Shown piece after piece: positions 9,210 to 17,544 of a stretch of 64,000 bases of DNA. This stretch comes from WLXB01 sp040221475. GTDB taxonomy: Bacteria; Pseudomonadota; Alphaproteobacteria; Rhodospirillales; Rhodospirillaceae. Under the pieces are notes generated by a model. That model was not told the origin of the DNA. It worked only from the letters and a program-made list of their open reading frames with translations, and did not search any database. Location of the stretch: the NCBI GenBank assembly GCA_040221475.1, contig JAVKEJ010000036.1, positions 124,001-188,000 on the forward strand, in the 5' to 3' direction. The first letter of the stretch is position 1. Every line of letters starts with the position of its first letter. The translations under genes and the position numbers were made by a program.

Positions 9210-9493
9210 TGATTTCCTTCCTTATCATCATCGGGGCTGGAGTCGTGACCACCATGCGCCCCATGGTTGCCGTGCATAAATATGTGAAGGAGTGGACAAG
9301 CCAGAAGAATGAGCCAGGGTAATGCGCCAAAGAAATGCGCCCGATGCTCTGCTACCAGATAAAAAACAACGATGCCGACCATAATTGCGGTCACCGCCCA
9401 ATGACGGACAAACCTATCTAGGCGGTCTGGTTCTCTTTGCGGTTTGTCGACCGCTTCTTGGCGTGGATGCTCTGAGCTATGATCATGGGACAT
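9206..9493 (-). CDS. DUF2933 family His-rich membrane protein
   Basis: From the ATG at 9493 the product is about 95 residues: a hydrophilic His-containing N terminus (MSHDHSSEHPRQ), one or two helices (WAVTAIMVGIVVFYLVAEHR and LPWLILLACPLLHIFMHG), and a tail HGNHGAHGGHD. This helix pair ending in a His/Gly tail is the usual DUF2933 pattern, a family often found in copper or mercury resistance loci. I use 9493 instead of an ATG 29 codons upstream because AAGGGAAG lies just before it and the upstream part overlaps merR. Function unknown; metal binding at the membrane face is likely. Confidence 0.7.
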   Translation of the reverse strand: MSHDHSSEHPRQEAVDKPQREPDRLDRFVRHWAVTAIMVGIVVFYLVAEHRAHFFGALPWLILLACPLLHIFMHGNHGAHGGHDSSPDDDKEGNQ

Positions 9494-9521
9494 TGTGTGA
9501 CTTCCCTTGTTAAGCCGGTGT

Positions 9522-9929
9522 TCAATTATCTTTGGGATAGAAGAAATCGAGGATTGGGCACTCGGATGCTGGTGTTTCATCGCCAGGACAGAGTTTGGCT
9601 ATGTGCACCAGCGTTTTCTTGAGTTTGCGTAGCTCCTGCATTTTCTTCGTGTGCGCTTCGATCTTTGCTTCCGTCGCTTTAAGCACATCGGCAGCCGTTG
9701 CTTCACAAGAACCGTCGAAATTAAGCAGCCGGGCAATTTCACCAAGCGTAAAACCAACAGATTGAGCCGTTCGAATGAACATGACACGTCGAACAGCATC
9801 CCGACCGAACTGGCGGTACCCGGCGTCGGTTCGACTCTCTGGCTCAACCAAACCTTGCCGCTCGTAGTACCGGATCGTGTCAATTTTCACGCCAGCAGCA
9901 TTTGCCAGCATTCCAATTGTCATTGTCAT
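9522..9929 (-). CDS. MerR family heavy-metal-responsive regulator (CueR/ZntR type)
   Basis: A 135-residue regulator with the MerR winged helix at the N terminus (IGMLANAAGVKIDTIRYYERQGLVEPES, then GYRQFGRDAVRRVMFI). A dimerization helix follows, then a metal-binding end with cysteines at FDGSCEATA, KLCPGDE and SECPILDFF. The Cys before the dimer helix plus the C-terminal Cys pair is closer to the ZntR/PbrR/CadR layout than to CueR, although neighbours point to copper. It heads the leftward operon through copA. A MerR-type promoter with a perfect palindrome lies 24 bases upstream, so it probably controls its own operon; an almost identical site precedes the CusCBA-type operon. Confidence 0.88.
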   Translation of the reverse strand: MTMTIGMLANAAGVKIDTIRYYERQGLVEPESRTDAGYRQFGRDAVRRVMFIRTAQSVGFTLGEIARLLNFDGSCEATAADVLKATEAKIEAHTKKMQELRKLKKTLVHIAKLCPGDETPASECPILDFFYPKDN

Positions 9930-9952
9930 TCAATCCTCCTATCTACTTTTGC

Positions 9953-9984
9953 AGCTTAGGCCCTGGACCATGGTCCAAGGTCAA
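9953..9984 (-). promoter_or_regulatory. MerR-type promoter/operator of the merR-copA operon
   Basis: On the minus strand TTGACC (9984-9979) and TAAGCT (9958-9953) are separated by 20 bases, the stretched spacing used by MerR-family activators. The spacer contains the 14-base perfect palindrome TGGACCATGGTCCA at 9964-9977. It lies just after the cusA stop and 24 bases before merR, in the position for an autoregulated promoter. Confidence 0.72.
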
Positions 9985-9987
9985 GCC

Positions 9988-12900
9988 TCATGTGAGGTTC
10001 TGAGTTACGGGTTGCCCTGTCCGCTGCGACAGCTTCTCCTTCACCAGAAGCACCGTTCCATAAACCACTGGCAGCACGAGAAGAGACAACAGCAATACGG
10101 TCACCATGCCGCCAACCATCGGCGCAGCAATGCGATGCATAACGTCGGACCCCGTTCCGGAAGCCCACATGATCGGAACCAAGCCAGCAATCGTCGCTGT
10201 CGATGTCATGGCAACCGGACGAAGCCGTTCCGCTGTCCCGCTCTGCACGGCAGCCCATATCTCAACGGCACTAAGTGATGCGCCAGATGACGATAGGCTG
10301 CGGCGACGTGCAACTTCTTGGTCTATGAACGTAAGCACGAGAACGCCGATTTCAGCGGACACACCGGCAAGGGCAATGAACCCTACGGCTACAGCTACGG
10401 AGAGGTTGTAGCCCAACCAATACACAGTCCACACACCACCGATGAGGCCAAATGGCACGGTGACCATCACAACCAGCGGCGCAGAAACATTTTTGAAATT
10501 GAGGTAAAGAAGCAAAAAGATACCGAGCAGCGTAAGCGGAATCATAACCTGCAATCGGGCAGCCGCTCTTTCCATATATTCAAACTGCCCCGACCAACTG
10601 ATCGTATAGCCAGGTGGAATCTCAACGTTGTCGTTGATGACGGCCTTAGCCTTGCTAACGTAGCCACCGATATCAGATCCGGTGAGATCAACGTAGACCC
10701 AGGCGTTAGGACGTGCGCCTTCGCTCTTAATTCCCGGAGGCCCACGTGTAAGGCTAATCTCAGCCACTTGAGCGATTGGAATCTGAGCCCCAGTTGGTGT
10801 CGGAATGAGCAAGCGGCCAATAGCCTCAGGCGTATCGCGTAGTTCACGGGCATAGCGAAGATTGACAGGATAGCGTTCCAACCCTTCGACAGTCTGGGTA
10901 ACGTTCATGCCACCAACAGCAGTTGAGATAACGTCACTGACATCGCCAATCGTTAGCCCATAACGGGCAGCAGCTTCGCGGTCGATGTCTATATCGAGAT
11001 AGGAGCCACCCGCCGTCCGGTCTGAAAATGCAGAGAGTGTTTCGGGGAGTTGTTTGACAGCCCGTTCAATCTGCTCGCCCACATCTTCCAGGACGTTGAG
11101 GTCCGGGCCGGAAACCTTAATTCCAATGGGAGTCTTGATACCCGTCGAAAGCATATCAATCCGTGTCTTAATCGGCATCGTCCAGGTGTTAGCAAGGCCT
11201 GGAAAGCGAAGGGCAGCATCCATTTCCCCCATGAGATCACGGGTGGTTTTTGAGGGGTCGGGCCAATTCTCTTTGGGCTTAAGGCGCACGACAGTTTCCA
11301 GCATTGAGAGTGGAGCTGGATCGGTTGCCGTTTCGGCGCGCCCTACTTTTCCGAATACTGATTCCACCTCCGGAAACGTCTTAAGAATGCGATCCGTCTG
11401 CTGCATGAGTTTCTTTGCTTGGGTAATAGAAACCCCAGGAAAGGTCGTCGGCATGTAGAGAATGTCACCCTCGTCTAAGGGCGGCATGAACTCGGTCCCG
11501 AGCTTGGAGAAGGGATAAACCGTCCCACCAAGAAGCACCGCGGCCAGGACAAGAGTGATAACGGGAAAGCGTATCGTTACCCCAAGGACAGGACCGTGTA
11601 ATGCGCTCAACAGGCGATTAACGGGATTGTCTTGCTCACTCCGAATACGCCCCCGAATGAGGAGACCCATGAGAACAGGAACAAGAGTAACAGCCAAACC
11701 AGCCGCCGCTGCCATGGCATACGTGCTTGTAAAGGCTAACGGACGAAACAGTCTGCCTTCTTGGCCCTGTAAGGCAAAGATCGCAATGTAAGAGACAGTG
11801 ATGACAAGGAGAGAAAAGAATAACGCAGGTCCGACTTCTCGCGCCGCATCAGCCACCGCAGCCCATCGCTGCGATGAAGTCAAAGGCTGACCCGAAGCTT
11901 CGGCTGCCGCAACAAGCTTCTTATGGGTGTTTTCAATCATCACAATGGCGCCGTCCACCATGGTACCGATGGTGATAGCGATACCACCAAGCGACATGAT
12001 GTTGGCGTTAATGCCTTGCAGATTCATGACAATGAAAGCTGCAAGAATTCCGATGGGCAGAGATATGATCACGACGAGGGCGGATCGCAGATGAAGCAAG
12101 AATATCCCACAGATCAACGAAACGATTATGAATTCTTGCACCAAACTATCGCGCAGATTGGCAATGGCTCGTTCGATAAGATCGCCCCGGTCATAGGTGA
12201 CAACAACCTCAACACCTGGGGGTAAACCCGTTTCAAGCTCCGATAGCTTTTCCCGAACGCCACGAATGGTGGCCAGGGCGTTTTCGCCATAACGCATAAT
12301 GACGACACCACCGGCCACTTCACCCTCGCCATTTAGGTCAGCTGCGCCACGGCGCAGCTCGGGTCCCAAGTGAATGTTTGCAACGTCACGGAGTAATAGA
12401 GGCGTGCCGTTCTCCGTCACGCCCACAGGAATGGTTTCTAGGTCCTTGAGAGACTCAATGTAGCCAAGGCCGCGTACCATGAACTCGCGTTCAGCTATTT
12501 CAATAAGCCGCCCGCCGACATCCTGGTTCGAACGCATGATGGCTTGCCGAACTTTGGAAAGCGGAATTTTGTAGGTCATTAGCGCATTGGGATCGACCTC
12601 GACCTGATACTGCTTAACGAAGCCGCCGACAGAGGCAACCTCGGCAACCCCCGGCGCCGTTTGCAACCCGTAGCGTAAGTACCAGTCCTGTATGGAGCGC
12701 AACTGCGACGGATCATGCTCGCCTGTTTTATCCGTCAGGGCATACTCAAAAATCCAGCCAACGCCGGTGGCATCGGGCCCAAGAGATGGCGAAACGCCAC
12801 GAGGGAGCCGGTTGCTCACGAAGTTCAAGTACTCAAGAACGCGGGATCGCGCCCAGTAAATGTCAGTGCCATCCTCAAAGATGACGTAGACAAATGACAA

Positions 12901-13167
12901 GCCGAAAAAGGAGAACCCACGCACGACCTTAGACCGGGGCACGCTCAGCATGGCAGTTGTTAATGGATAGGTGACCTGATCTTCGACCACGCGAGGTGCT
13001 TGCCCCGGATACTCCGTCAGGACGATCACCTGCACATCAGAAAGATCCGGTATCGCGTCAAGCGGCAAGCTCCGGAGTGCAAGAACACCGGCCACGATAA
13101 TGAGTCCTGTAACCAGCAAGACCAGAAGGCGATTGTTTAGAGACGCAGAGATTAGACCTTTAATCAT
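9988..13167 (-). CDS. cusA: CusA/CzcA family RND heavy-metal efflux pump
   Basis: Inner-membrane proton-driven pump subunit of a tripartite efflux system, about 1059 residues, normal for HME-RND proteins. TM1 is followed by the conserved LPLDAIPDLSDVQV. The TM4 proton-relay region reads SLGGIAITIGTMVDGAIVMIEN, which resembles Cu/Ag-type pumps more than the DFG-x-x-VDGA of Co/Zn/Cd CzcA. The C-terminal half repeats the fold with YLNFKNVSAPLVVM and AEIGVLVLTFIDQEVARR. The ATG at 13167 is chosen because GGAGGTG lies 8 bases upstream; it overlaps cusB by 8 bases. Gene symbol rests on this motif and on neighbours; the ion was not shown directly. Confidence 0.88.
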   Translation of the reverse strand: MIKGLISASLNNRLLVLLVTGLIIVAGVLALRSLPLDAIPDLSDVQVIVLTEYPGQAPRVVEDQVTYPLTTAMLSVPRSKVVRGFSFFGLSFVYVIFEDGTDIYWARSRVLEYLNFVSNRLPRGVSPSLGPDATGVGWIFEYALTDKTGEHDPSQLRSIQDWYLRYGLQTAPGVAEVASVGGFVKQYQVEVDPNALMTYKIPLSKVRQAIMRSNQDVGGRLIEIAEREFMVRGLGYIESLKDLETIPVGVTENGTPLLLRDVANIHLGPELRRGAADLNGEGEVAGGVVIMRYGENALATIRGVREKLSELETGLPPGVEVVVTYDRGDLIERAIANLRDSLVQEFIIVSLICGIFLLHLRSALVVIISLPIGILAAFIVMNLQGINANIMSLGGIAITIGTMVDGAIVMIENTHKKLVAAAEASGQPLTSSQRWAAVADAAREVGPALFFSLLVITVSYIAIFALQGQEGRLFRPLAFTSTYAMAAAAGLAVTLVPVLMGLLIRGRIRSEQDNPVNRLLSALHGPVLGVTIRFPVITLVLAAVLLGGTVYPFSKLGTEFMPPLDEGDILYMPTTFPGVSITQAKKLMQQTDRILKTFPEVESVFGKVGRAETATDPAPLSMLETVVRLKPKENWPDPSKTTRDLMGEMDAALRFPGLANTWTMPIKTRIDMLSTGIKTPIGIKVSGPDLNVLEDVGEQIERAVKQLPETLSAFSDRTAGGSYLDIDIDREAAARYGLTIGDVSDVISTAVGGMNVTQTVEGLERYPVNLRYARELRDTPEAIGRLLIPTPTGAQIPIAQVAEISLTRGPPGIKSEGARPNAWVYVDLTGSDIGGYVSKAKAVINDNVEIPPGYTISWSGQFEYMERAAARLQVMIPLTLLGIFLLLYLNFKNVSAPLVVMVTVPFGLIGGVWTVYWLGYNLSVAVAVGFIALAGVSAEIGVLVLTFIDQEVARRRSLSSSGASLSAVEIWAAVQSGTAERLRPVAMTSTATIAGLVPIMWASGTGSDVMHRIAAPMVGGMVTVLLLSLLVLPVVYGTVLLVKEKLSQRTGQPVTQNLT

Positions 13168-14446
13168 CGGCTTCACCTCCGCCACCAATCATTCTTGACA
13201 GGGCTTCTCGCAGATTTGACTCGGAATCGATCAAGAACTGACCCGAAGTGATAATTTCTTCGCCCGGTTCCACACCGTCCAAAATTTGAATACGGTCTTC
13301 GGCAATAACGCCCAACGTAACGAGACGCGGTTCAAATCGCCCCTCACCCTTGACGACAAATACGGCGTTTCGCGTTCCAGATCGTATTACCGCTTCGGTC
13401 GGCACGACGATTGCATCAAGGTCCTCAAGTGACCGCATTTCGACCGTCGCGAAGGTATCCGGCTTCAAAGCTAAATCGGGGTTGTCGAACTCCATCCGCA
13501 CCTTAACCGTCCGCGTACGGGATTCCAGGTAAGGGTAAACGTAACTAACCGTGCCCTCGAACACCCGGCCCGGTAGGCTCTCAAGGCTTATGGTCGCTTT
13601 GGCGCCGACATCCACCCAGGGGAGCTCATACTCGTAGATGTCGGCGATCACCCACACCTTGGAGAGGTCAGCAATTTTAAAGAGCGGGCTTTTAGGCGTT
13701 ACAAACTGCCCCTCCCGTACATTGACCGCCAATACCACGCCGTGTGCCGGGGAATGGATGTGCAACGTATTTTTGACTTCCCGTGTGCGCTCCAACTCGC
13801 GAATTTGATGTTCGGGAACCTCAAGGAATTCCAGTCGCCTGCGGGCGCTCGTTGCAAGCGTCTCAGCACCACTCCGAATATCTACGTAAGCGCTGTCACG
13901 CTGAGCATCTAAAGTGTTCAGTGCCAATAAGTATTCTTCCTGGCTCGTGACAAGTTGAGGTGAATAGATTTCTAACAGGGGAATATCGGCTACGATTTGG
14001 TCGCCAACGCGGTCAACATAAAGTTTTTCTATCCAGCCCTCGACCCTGGGATGGACCATAGACAATCGCTGCTCATCATAATCGACGCGCGCCGGTGCCC
14101 TAACAATGTGAGATATAGAGCGGCGCTCAACCATTGCCGTGCGCACACCCATGTTTTGCAGTGTCACCGGGTCAATGGAGACCGTTCCTGGTTTACCGCT
14201 CTGCTGGCCCATGTCATCGGCATAGACGGGGATATAATCCATACCCATATCGTCCTGGGCCGGTATCGGCGACGTAATTTCAGGGTTCATGGGATTGCGA
14301 TAAAATACCGGTTCGCGTTCCGGCTCGCTCTGCGGCATCGACATGGCAACTTGATCGTTACCTTCGCCACTTTGGGCAAACCAATAGCCGACGCCGAGCC
14401 CAATGGCCAACGCGAACCAGAGAAGAAGAAAATTGAGCTTACCCAT
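13160..14446 (-). CDS. cusB: RND periplasmic adaptor (CusB type) with heavy-metal-binding domain
   Basis: Membrane fusion protein linking the RND pump to the outer-membrane channel. The 428-residue product has an N-terminal membrane anchor (LLLWFALAIGLGVGYWFA) and then a short heavy-metal-binding motif FYRNPMNPEITSPIPAQDDM with Met and Pro residues typical of CusB-like adaptors. The barrel-sandwich and hairpin follow (RVEGWIEKLYVDRVGDQI), then the beta-barrel (DLSKVWVIADIYEYEL) and the C-terminal membrane-proximal domain. It overlaps tolC upstream by 8 bases and cusA downstream, so the three are one operon under the operator at about 15,920. Confidence 0.88.
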   Translation of the reverse strand: MGKLNFLLLWFALAIGLGVGYWFAQSGEGNDQVAMSMPQSEPEREPVFYRNPMNPEITSPIPAQDDMGMDYIPVYADDMGQQSGKPGTVSIDPVTLQNMGVRTAMVERRSISHIVRAPARVDYDEQRLSMVHPRVEGWIEKLYVDRVGDQIVADIPLLEIYSPQLVTSQEEYLLALNTLDAQRDSAYVDIRSGAETLATSARRRLEFLEVPEHQIRELERTREVKNTLHIHSPAHGVVLAVNVREGQFVTPKSPLFKIADLSKVWVIADIYEYELPWVDVGAKATISLESLPGRVFEGTVSYVYPYLESRTRTVKVRMEFDNPDLALKPDTFATVEMRSLEDLDAIVVPTEAVIRSGTRNAVFVVKGEGRFEPRLVTLGVIAEDRIQILDGVEPGEEIITSGQFLIDSESNLREALSRMIGGGGEADD

Positions 14447-15884
14447 CGTTTACATCCTCTCCGACGGCAGCCTCTAGGGAGGCCAGCGCCTGGTATGCGC
14501 GGGTCGCTGCACGCCAGTATTGGGTTTCAAAGTTGTAGAGATTGATCTGCGCGCGAACGAGATTAAGAAAGTCGACCTTATTGACGAGATAGGCCGCGCG
14601 GGTTGCTTCGAGGGACTGCCGGGCCTGCGGTATAATTCCAGTTCTAAAAAGGCCTGCTTGCTCAACAGCCTGACCATAATCAGAAACGGTCCGTGAAATC
14701 TGTTCTTGAACAATGGCCCGTTGCCGGTCTAAGGCCATGCGGCTTTGGTAGACTTCAGCAACACGTTGCTGGTGCGCCTTGTCTTGTTTGGGACCTGTGT
14801 AGATCGGTAAGCTAATTGTTACTCCTGCGGAGGCGAAATCGGGCCGGTCTATACCATTCAACGGATTTACGCCGCCGCGAAAGCCGTATGACGCGCGCAG
14901 TTGAAAGTCGGGATAGTAATCTTTAAGAGCCAAGTCTCGCCGAGACTCCGCCGCCTCAATGCGCAACCGTTGAGCTTCTAAGATTGGTCTGCTTTCTTCG
15001 GCCATCGCGAGTAGGCCTTGCTCAGGTTCAATGTCGGGAAATACCTCACCAACCGTTTTTGTTAAGGCTATAGGCTGATTTGTCGGCCTGTTTAAAAGGG
15101 CATTTAGAGCCGCCTCTTTGCCCTTACGCATTCCTCTCAGACTGATCAATTGGTCCAGGAGTGTGCTCAATTCTACTTGCGCCAATAAAACATCGGCTTG
15201 CAGTCCCTGCCCTTGTTCGTATTTTGACTCGGCGTTTTTCACCAAGTCCCGCATGAGTTCGAGGTTGCTACCTACTGTTTCTAAGGCACGATCCAAGTAG
15301 AACAGCTCCCACCACTGGCCTTTCACGTCCCGGACAAGACGCAGCTGTGTTTCTTCAACTTCAGCAGCCACGGCTTCAGCTTCAAACGCCGCCGCCTCCG
15401 TACGCAGCTTTCGTTTCCCGGGATAGGGAATACCCTGACTAATACCGAAGCTGACCTGTGTCATGGGCTCTTGATTGAACCGAAATGTGTCAGTCGGGAA
15501 ATTCATGAGTTGGAACGAGAGTGCTGGGTCTGGAAGTGCGCCACGCTGGGACGGAACGGCTTCAGCCGCCTGATACCGCGCCTTAATTTCAGCAAGCGTC
15601 GGGTTCGCATCCAGGGCCACAGATACTGCGGTACTCAGAGTCAGGACAACACCGTTCTGCCCTGCCATCACAGAATCTAGTGCCCCGCTATCCTGCCCAA
15701 ATGCCAACGAGGAATACGGGATCACTAATGCAAAAACCATCACCTCTCGACACGACCTGAGGAAGTTGTCTTTGAACTTTATCAAAGAATGAGACCATGG
15801 TGATTGCGCAGCACCGCTGTAACTACATTTTGCTCGCCCCCTCCTGTTGAGAGCATGAGAAAACCCGTTTAATCTTGTCAGCAT
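14439..15884 (-). CDS. TolC family outer-membrane channel protein (CusC/CzcC-like)
   Basis: Outer-membrane factor of the efflux system. The mature part begins around AFGQDSGALDSV and has two OEP repeats: ALDANPTLAEIKARYQAAEA with long amphipathic helices, then YPDFQLRASYGFRGGVNPLN and coil-rich sequence (DRQRAIVQEQISRTVSDYGQAVEQAG). The open frame extends to 16130, but that would place the MerR operator inside the gene. The ATG at 15884 has AAGGA upstream and lies about 23 bases after the putative -10. It leaves an unusually long N-terminal part before the signal segment MVFALVIPYSSLAFG; a TTG near 15786 is an alternative start. Confidence 0.8.
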   Translation of the reverse strand: MLTRLNGFSHALNRRGRAKCSYSGAAQSPWSHSLIKFKDNFLRSCREVMVFALVIPYSSLAFGQDSGALDSVMAGQNGVVLTLSTAVSVALDANPTLAEIKARYQAAEAVPSQRGALPDPALSFQLMNFPTDTFRFNQEPMTQVSFGISQGIPYPGKRKLRTEAAAFEAEAVAAEVEETQLRLVRDVKGQWWELFYLDRALETVGSNLELMRDLVKNAESKYEQGQGLQADVLLAQVELSTLLDQLISLRGMRKGKEAALNALLNRPTNQPIALTKTVGEVFPDIEPEQGLLAMAEESRPILEAQRLRIEAAESRRDLALKDYYPDFQLRASYGFRGGVNPLNGIDRPDFASAGVTISLPIYTGPKQDKAHQQRVAEVYQSRMALDRQRAIVQEQISRTVSDYGQAVEQAGLFRTGIIPQARQSLEATRAAYLVNKVDFLNLVRAQINLYNFETQYWRAATRAYQALASLEAAVGEDVNDG

Positions 15885-15906
15885 TCTATTTTCCTTCATT
15901 TCATCG

Positions 15907-15938
15907 ACTCTGGGGTATGGACCATGGTCCAGGGTCAA
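15907..15938 (-). promoter_or_regulatory. MerR-type operator upstream of the CusCBA-like operon
   Basis: The minus strand reads TTGACC (15938-15933), then a 20-base spacer with TGGACCATGGTCCA (15918-15931), then a weak -10 CAGAGT (15912-15907). The -35 and palindrome match the site before merR base for base over 14 palindrome bases. Only the -10 differs. A shared regulator is the natural reading. Confidence 0.65.
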
Positions 15939-16262
15939 GCCCAAACTGAGCCCTACCAAATTTTGAGGACTCGCATCGACCGGCGCTGCGGTGGAGGCAG
16001 GAATCCCCATCTCCACCGGGCATCGAACGGAAGAGGGGCCGCCCGACAACCGAAAGGATAGGCTCCGGGCTCGGTGGCGACGGAAGAGCCTTTCGATTCC
16101 ACAAATGTTCGACTTTGTTTTCATCAACATGTCCTTTCAGCTAAGTCGAGCAACAGCGTTAGTGTTGCTCGCCCTCTTTGTGCTCATGATCCTAATCATG
16201 AGCACTGCTACTTAACTCGGGCATCATGGTGTCCTGACCAACGACCATCTCGAGATCAATGT
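15939..16262. other. Intergenic region upstream of the CusCBA operon
   Basis: No convincing gene is seen in these 324 bases. A 28-codon hydrophobic frame at 16129-16215 (MSFQLSRATALVLL) lacks a ribosome binding site and I do not call it. The rest reads as noncoding leader sequence between convergent transcription from the PCuAC-like gene, which ends at 16263 and reads leftward, and the promoter of the tolC gene. Confidence 0.4.
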
Positions 16263-16661
16263 TTACATTGCGGATAAACACAAGCCGCGCGGGAAATGGT
16301 TTCCCTCAACAAGAGGCTGGGTCAGTTTCGATAGTTTGATCTGAGCGTCAGGGCTATCAAAGGCAATGATATCGCCACACTTGATGAGTAAATTCCTGAT
16401 GACCTTACCGTTGCGAAGGATGTCAATCTTCTCAAAAACCGGGGTTTCGGCCCTCAGCAAAACGAGCGGACGAGTGCCCTCGTTAGATATTGAGAGATGA
16501 GCGAGCGTATCGCTGGACTCTACCCACGGGTGGATAATTATGACGTCGCCCTTCTCGACAGTGTGGGCGATAACAGGGCTTGCGGCAATGCCGATAATTC
16601 CTAGGACAGCCGCCATCAAAATGGCGGCAAATACCCAGTACGCATGAGATCTAAATTTCAT
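16263..16661 (-). CDS. Exported PCu(A)C-like copper chaperone variant
   Basis: From the ATG at 16661 (preceded by GAGGAGG) the 132-residue product has an N-terminal helix VFAAILMAAVLGIIGIAASP and a mature domain starting HTVEKGDVIIIHPWVESSD. That opening, the segment HLSISNEGTRPLVLLRAETP, and GDIIAFDSPDAQIKL follow the PCu(A)C/DUF461 cupredoxin-like fold. The usual Cu(I) ligands of the family, a His-Met pair after the 'VELH' strand and a later H-x-M, are not seen: that strand reads FEKIDILRNG. It may use other ligands (HTVEKGD, a late Cys pair at IKCGD and GLCLSAM) or be degenerate. The next gene upstream is 148 bases away. Confidence 0.6.
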   Translation of the reverse strand: MKFRSHAYWVFAAILMAAVLGIIGIAASPVIAHTVEKGDVIIIHPWVESSDTLAHLSISNEGTRPLVLLRAETPVFEKIDILRNGKVIRNLLIKCGDIIAFDSPDAQIKLSKLTQPLVEGNHFPRGLCLSAM

Positions 16662-16808
16662 TCTTGCCTCCTCTCTCGCACCAAATGAATGGCAAATAAC
16701 GAGAGAAATCCGGTGAAAACCTGGATGGTCAAAGATCAGCACGTGTCGAGCGTTAGAATGGAATTCCGCCTGTAGCGGCCACTCATCATGCCCTTGGCGC
16801 GCAAAATC

Positions 16809-17222
16809 TCAGAGGCGTAAACGTTCTGTGGTGAGATAAATAGGTCTTCGGTTTGGCGATCGAAAATCTGGCAATCGACCGCGCTCAAACACTTCCCTGA
16901 GCGTGACTTCTAAGGTGATACTTACAGCAGACTTAACAATTAAGTCATGCTCTGACTTACTAGCGTCAGAGGTAAGAGCCGGAAGAGGAGAATAGGCTTG
17001 ATCACATAAAGCCTCGCAAAGTTCCTCGGGTGTTAACTTATCTGCCTCCGCGTGACCGTGCGAAAACATTTCACTGGTAGAGTGCAGATGCTGCGAAGTT
17101 TCTTGATCATCAAAGACGTGCGACATGTCGTCAGCACACGCCAACAATGGAGATGCCCACGACAAAAGGAGCGTCAGGCACGCGCCGAAAACACTTCTCC
17201 TAGTGTGCCGTTTTAAGAACAT
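16809..17222 (-). CDS. Small exported CxxxC protein, paralogue of the divergent gene
   Basis: A 137-residue protein with a signal peptide (FGACLTLLLSWASPLLACA), an acidic/His-rich stretch (HVFDDQETSQHLHSTSEMFSHGHAEAD), a CEALC motif and the closing sequence PIYLTTERLRL. The divergent gene at 17545 has the same plan: signal, CASHC, and an end LYLTTKRLRI. I recognise no named family, but small exported Cys/His proteins with this type of C-terminal ending occur beside copper genes. A periplasmic metal-binding role is inferred. A MerR-spaced promoter lies about 77 bases upstream. Confidence 0.6.
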   Translation of the reverse strand: MFLKRHTRRSVFGACLTLLLSWASPLLACADDMSHVFDDQETSQHLHSTSEMFSHGHAEADKLTPEELCEALCDQAYSPLPALTSDASKSEHDLIVKSAVSITLEVTLREVFERGRLPDFRSPNRRPIYLTTERLRL

Positions 17223-17298
17223 CGGTCCAAATCAACTCGTCTAATTAGCGCTGTAGCGTAATACTAAAATAGCGAAAAGTTAGTTGCGAACACACTAC

Positions 17299-17329
17299 AG
17301 TGTAGGAACCAGCGTAGGGCATGTGTCAA
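17299..17329 (-). promoter_or_regulatory. Possible MerR-spaced promoter of the 16809-17222 gene
   Basis: The minus strand has TTGACA (17329-17324) and TACACT (17304-17299) separated by 19 bases, longer than the sigma-70 optimum and typical of MerR-activated promoters. The spacer lacks a strong dyad, so a MerR protein is only a possibility. Next to it, CTACAGTGTAG at 17295-17305 is a short perfect inverted repeat. Confidence 0.35.
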
Positions 17330-17544
17330 GCATCAAAGCTGTCACACCACATGAACAAGCGCTTTGACCAGCATCATCAGGAACGAAATTCGAATGAATT
17401 CATGGCGATATGTGAACGCTAAATAGCGAATTTGGGGGCTCAGATTCATTTAGCTTAATGTCAGAGGCCAAAACTGCCATTGACTCGATCCCCATCTTCA
17501 CCAATAAATCTAGGGCTTTTCGACACCACAGATGTAGGTCTTGG

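Noticed and set aside
15885..16130. N-terminal extension of the TolC gene
   Set aside because: It would run through the MerR operator and promoter and shows no TolC homology.
16129..16215. 28-codon hydrophobic frame between tolC and the PCu(A)C-like gene
   Set aside because: No ribosome binding site, no neighbour in the same direction and no conserved motif; length is within chance.
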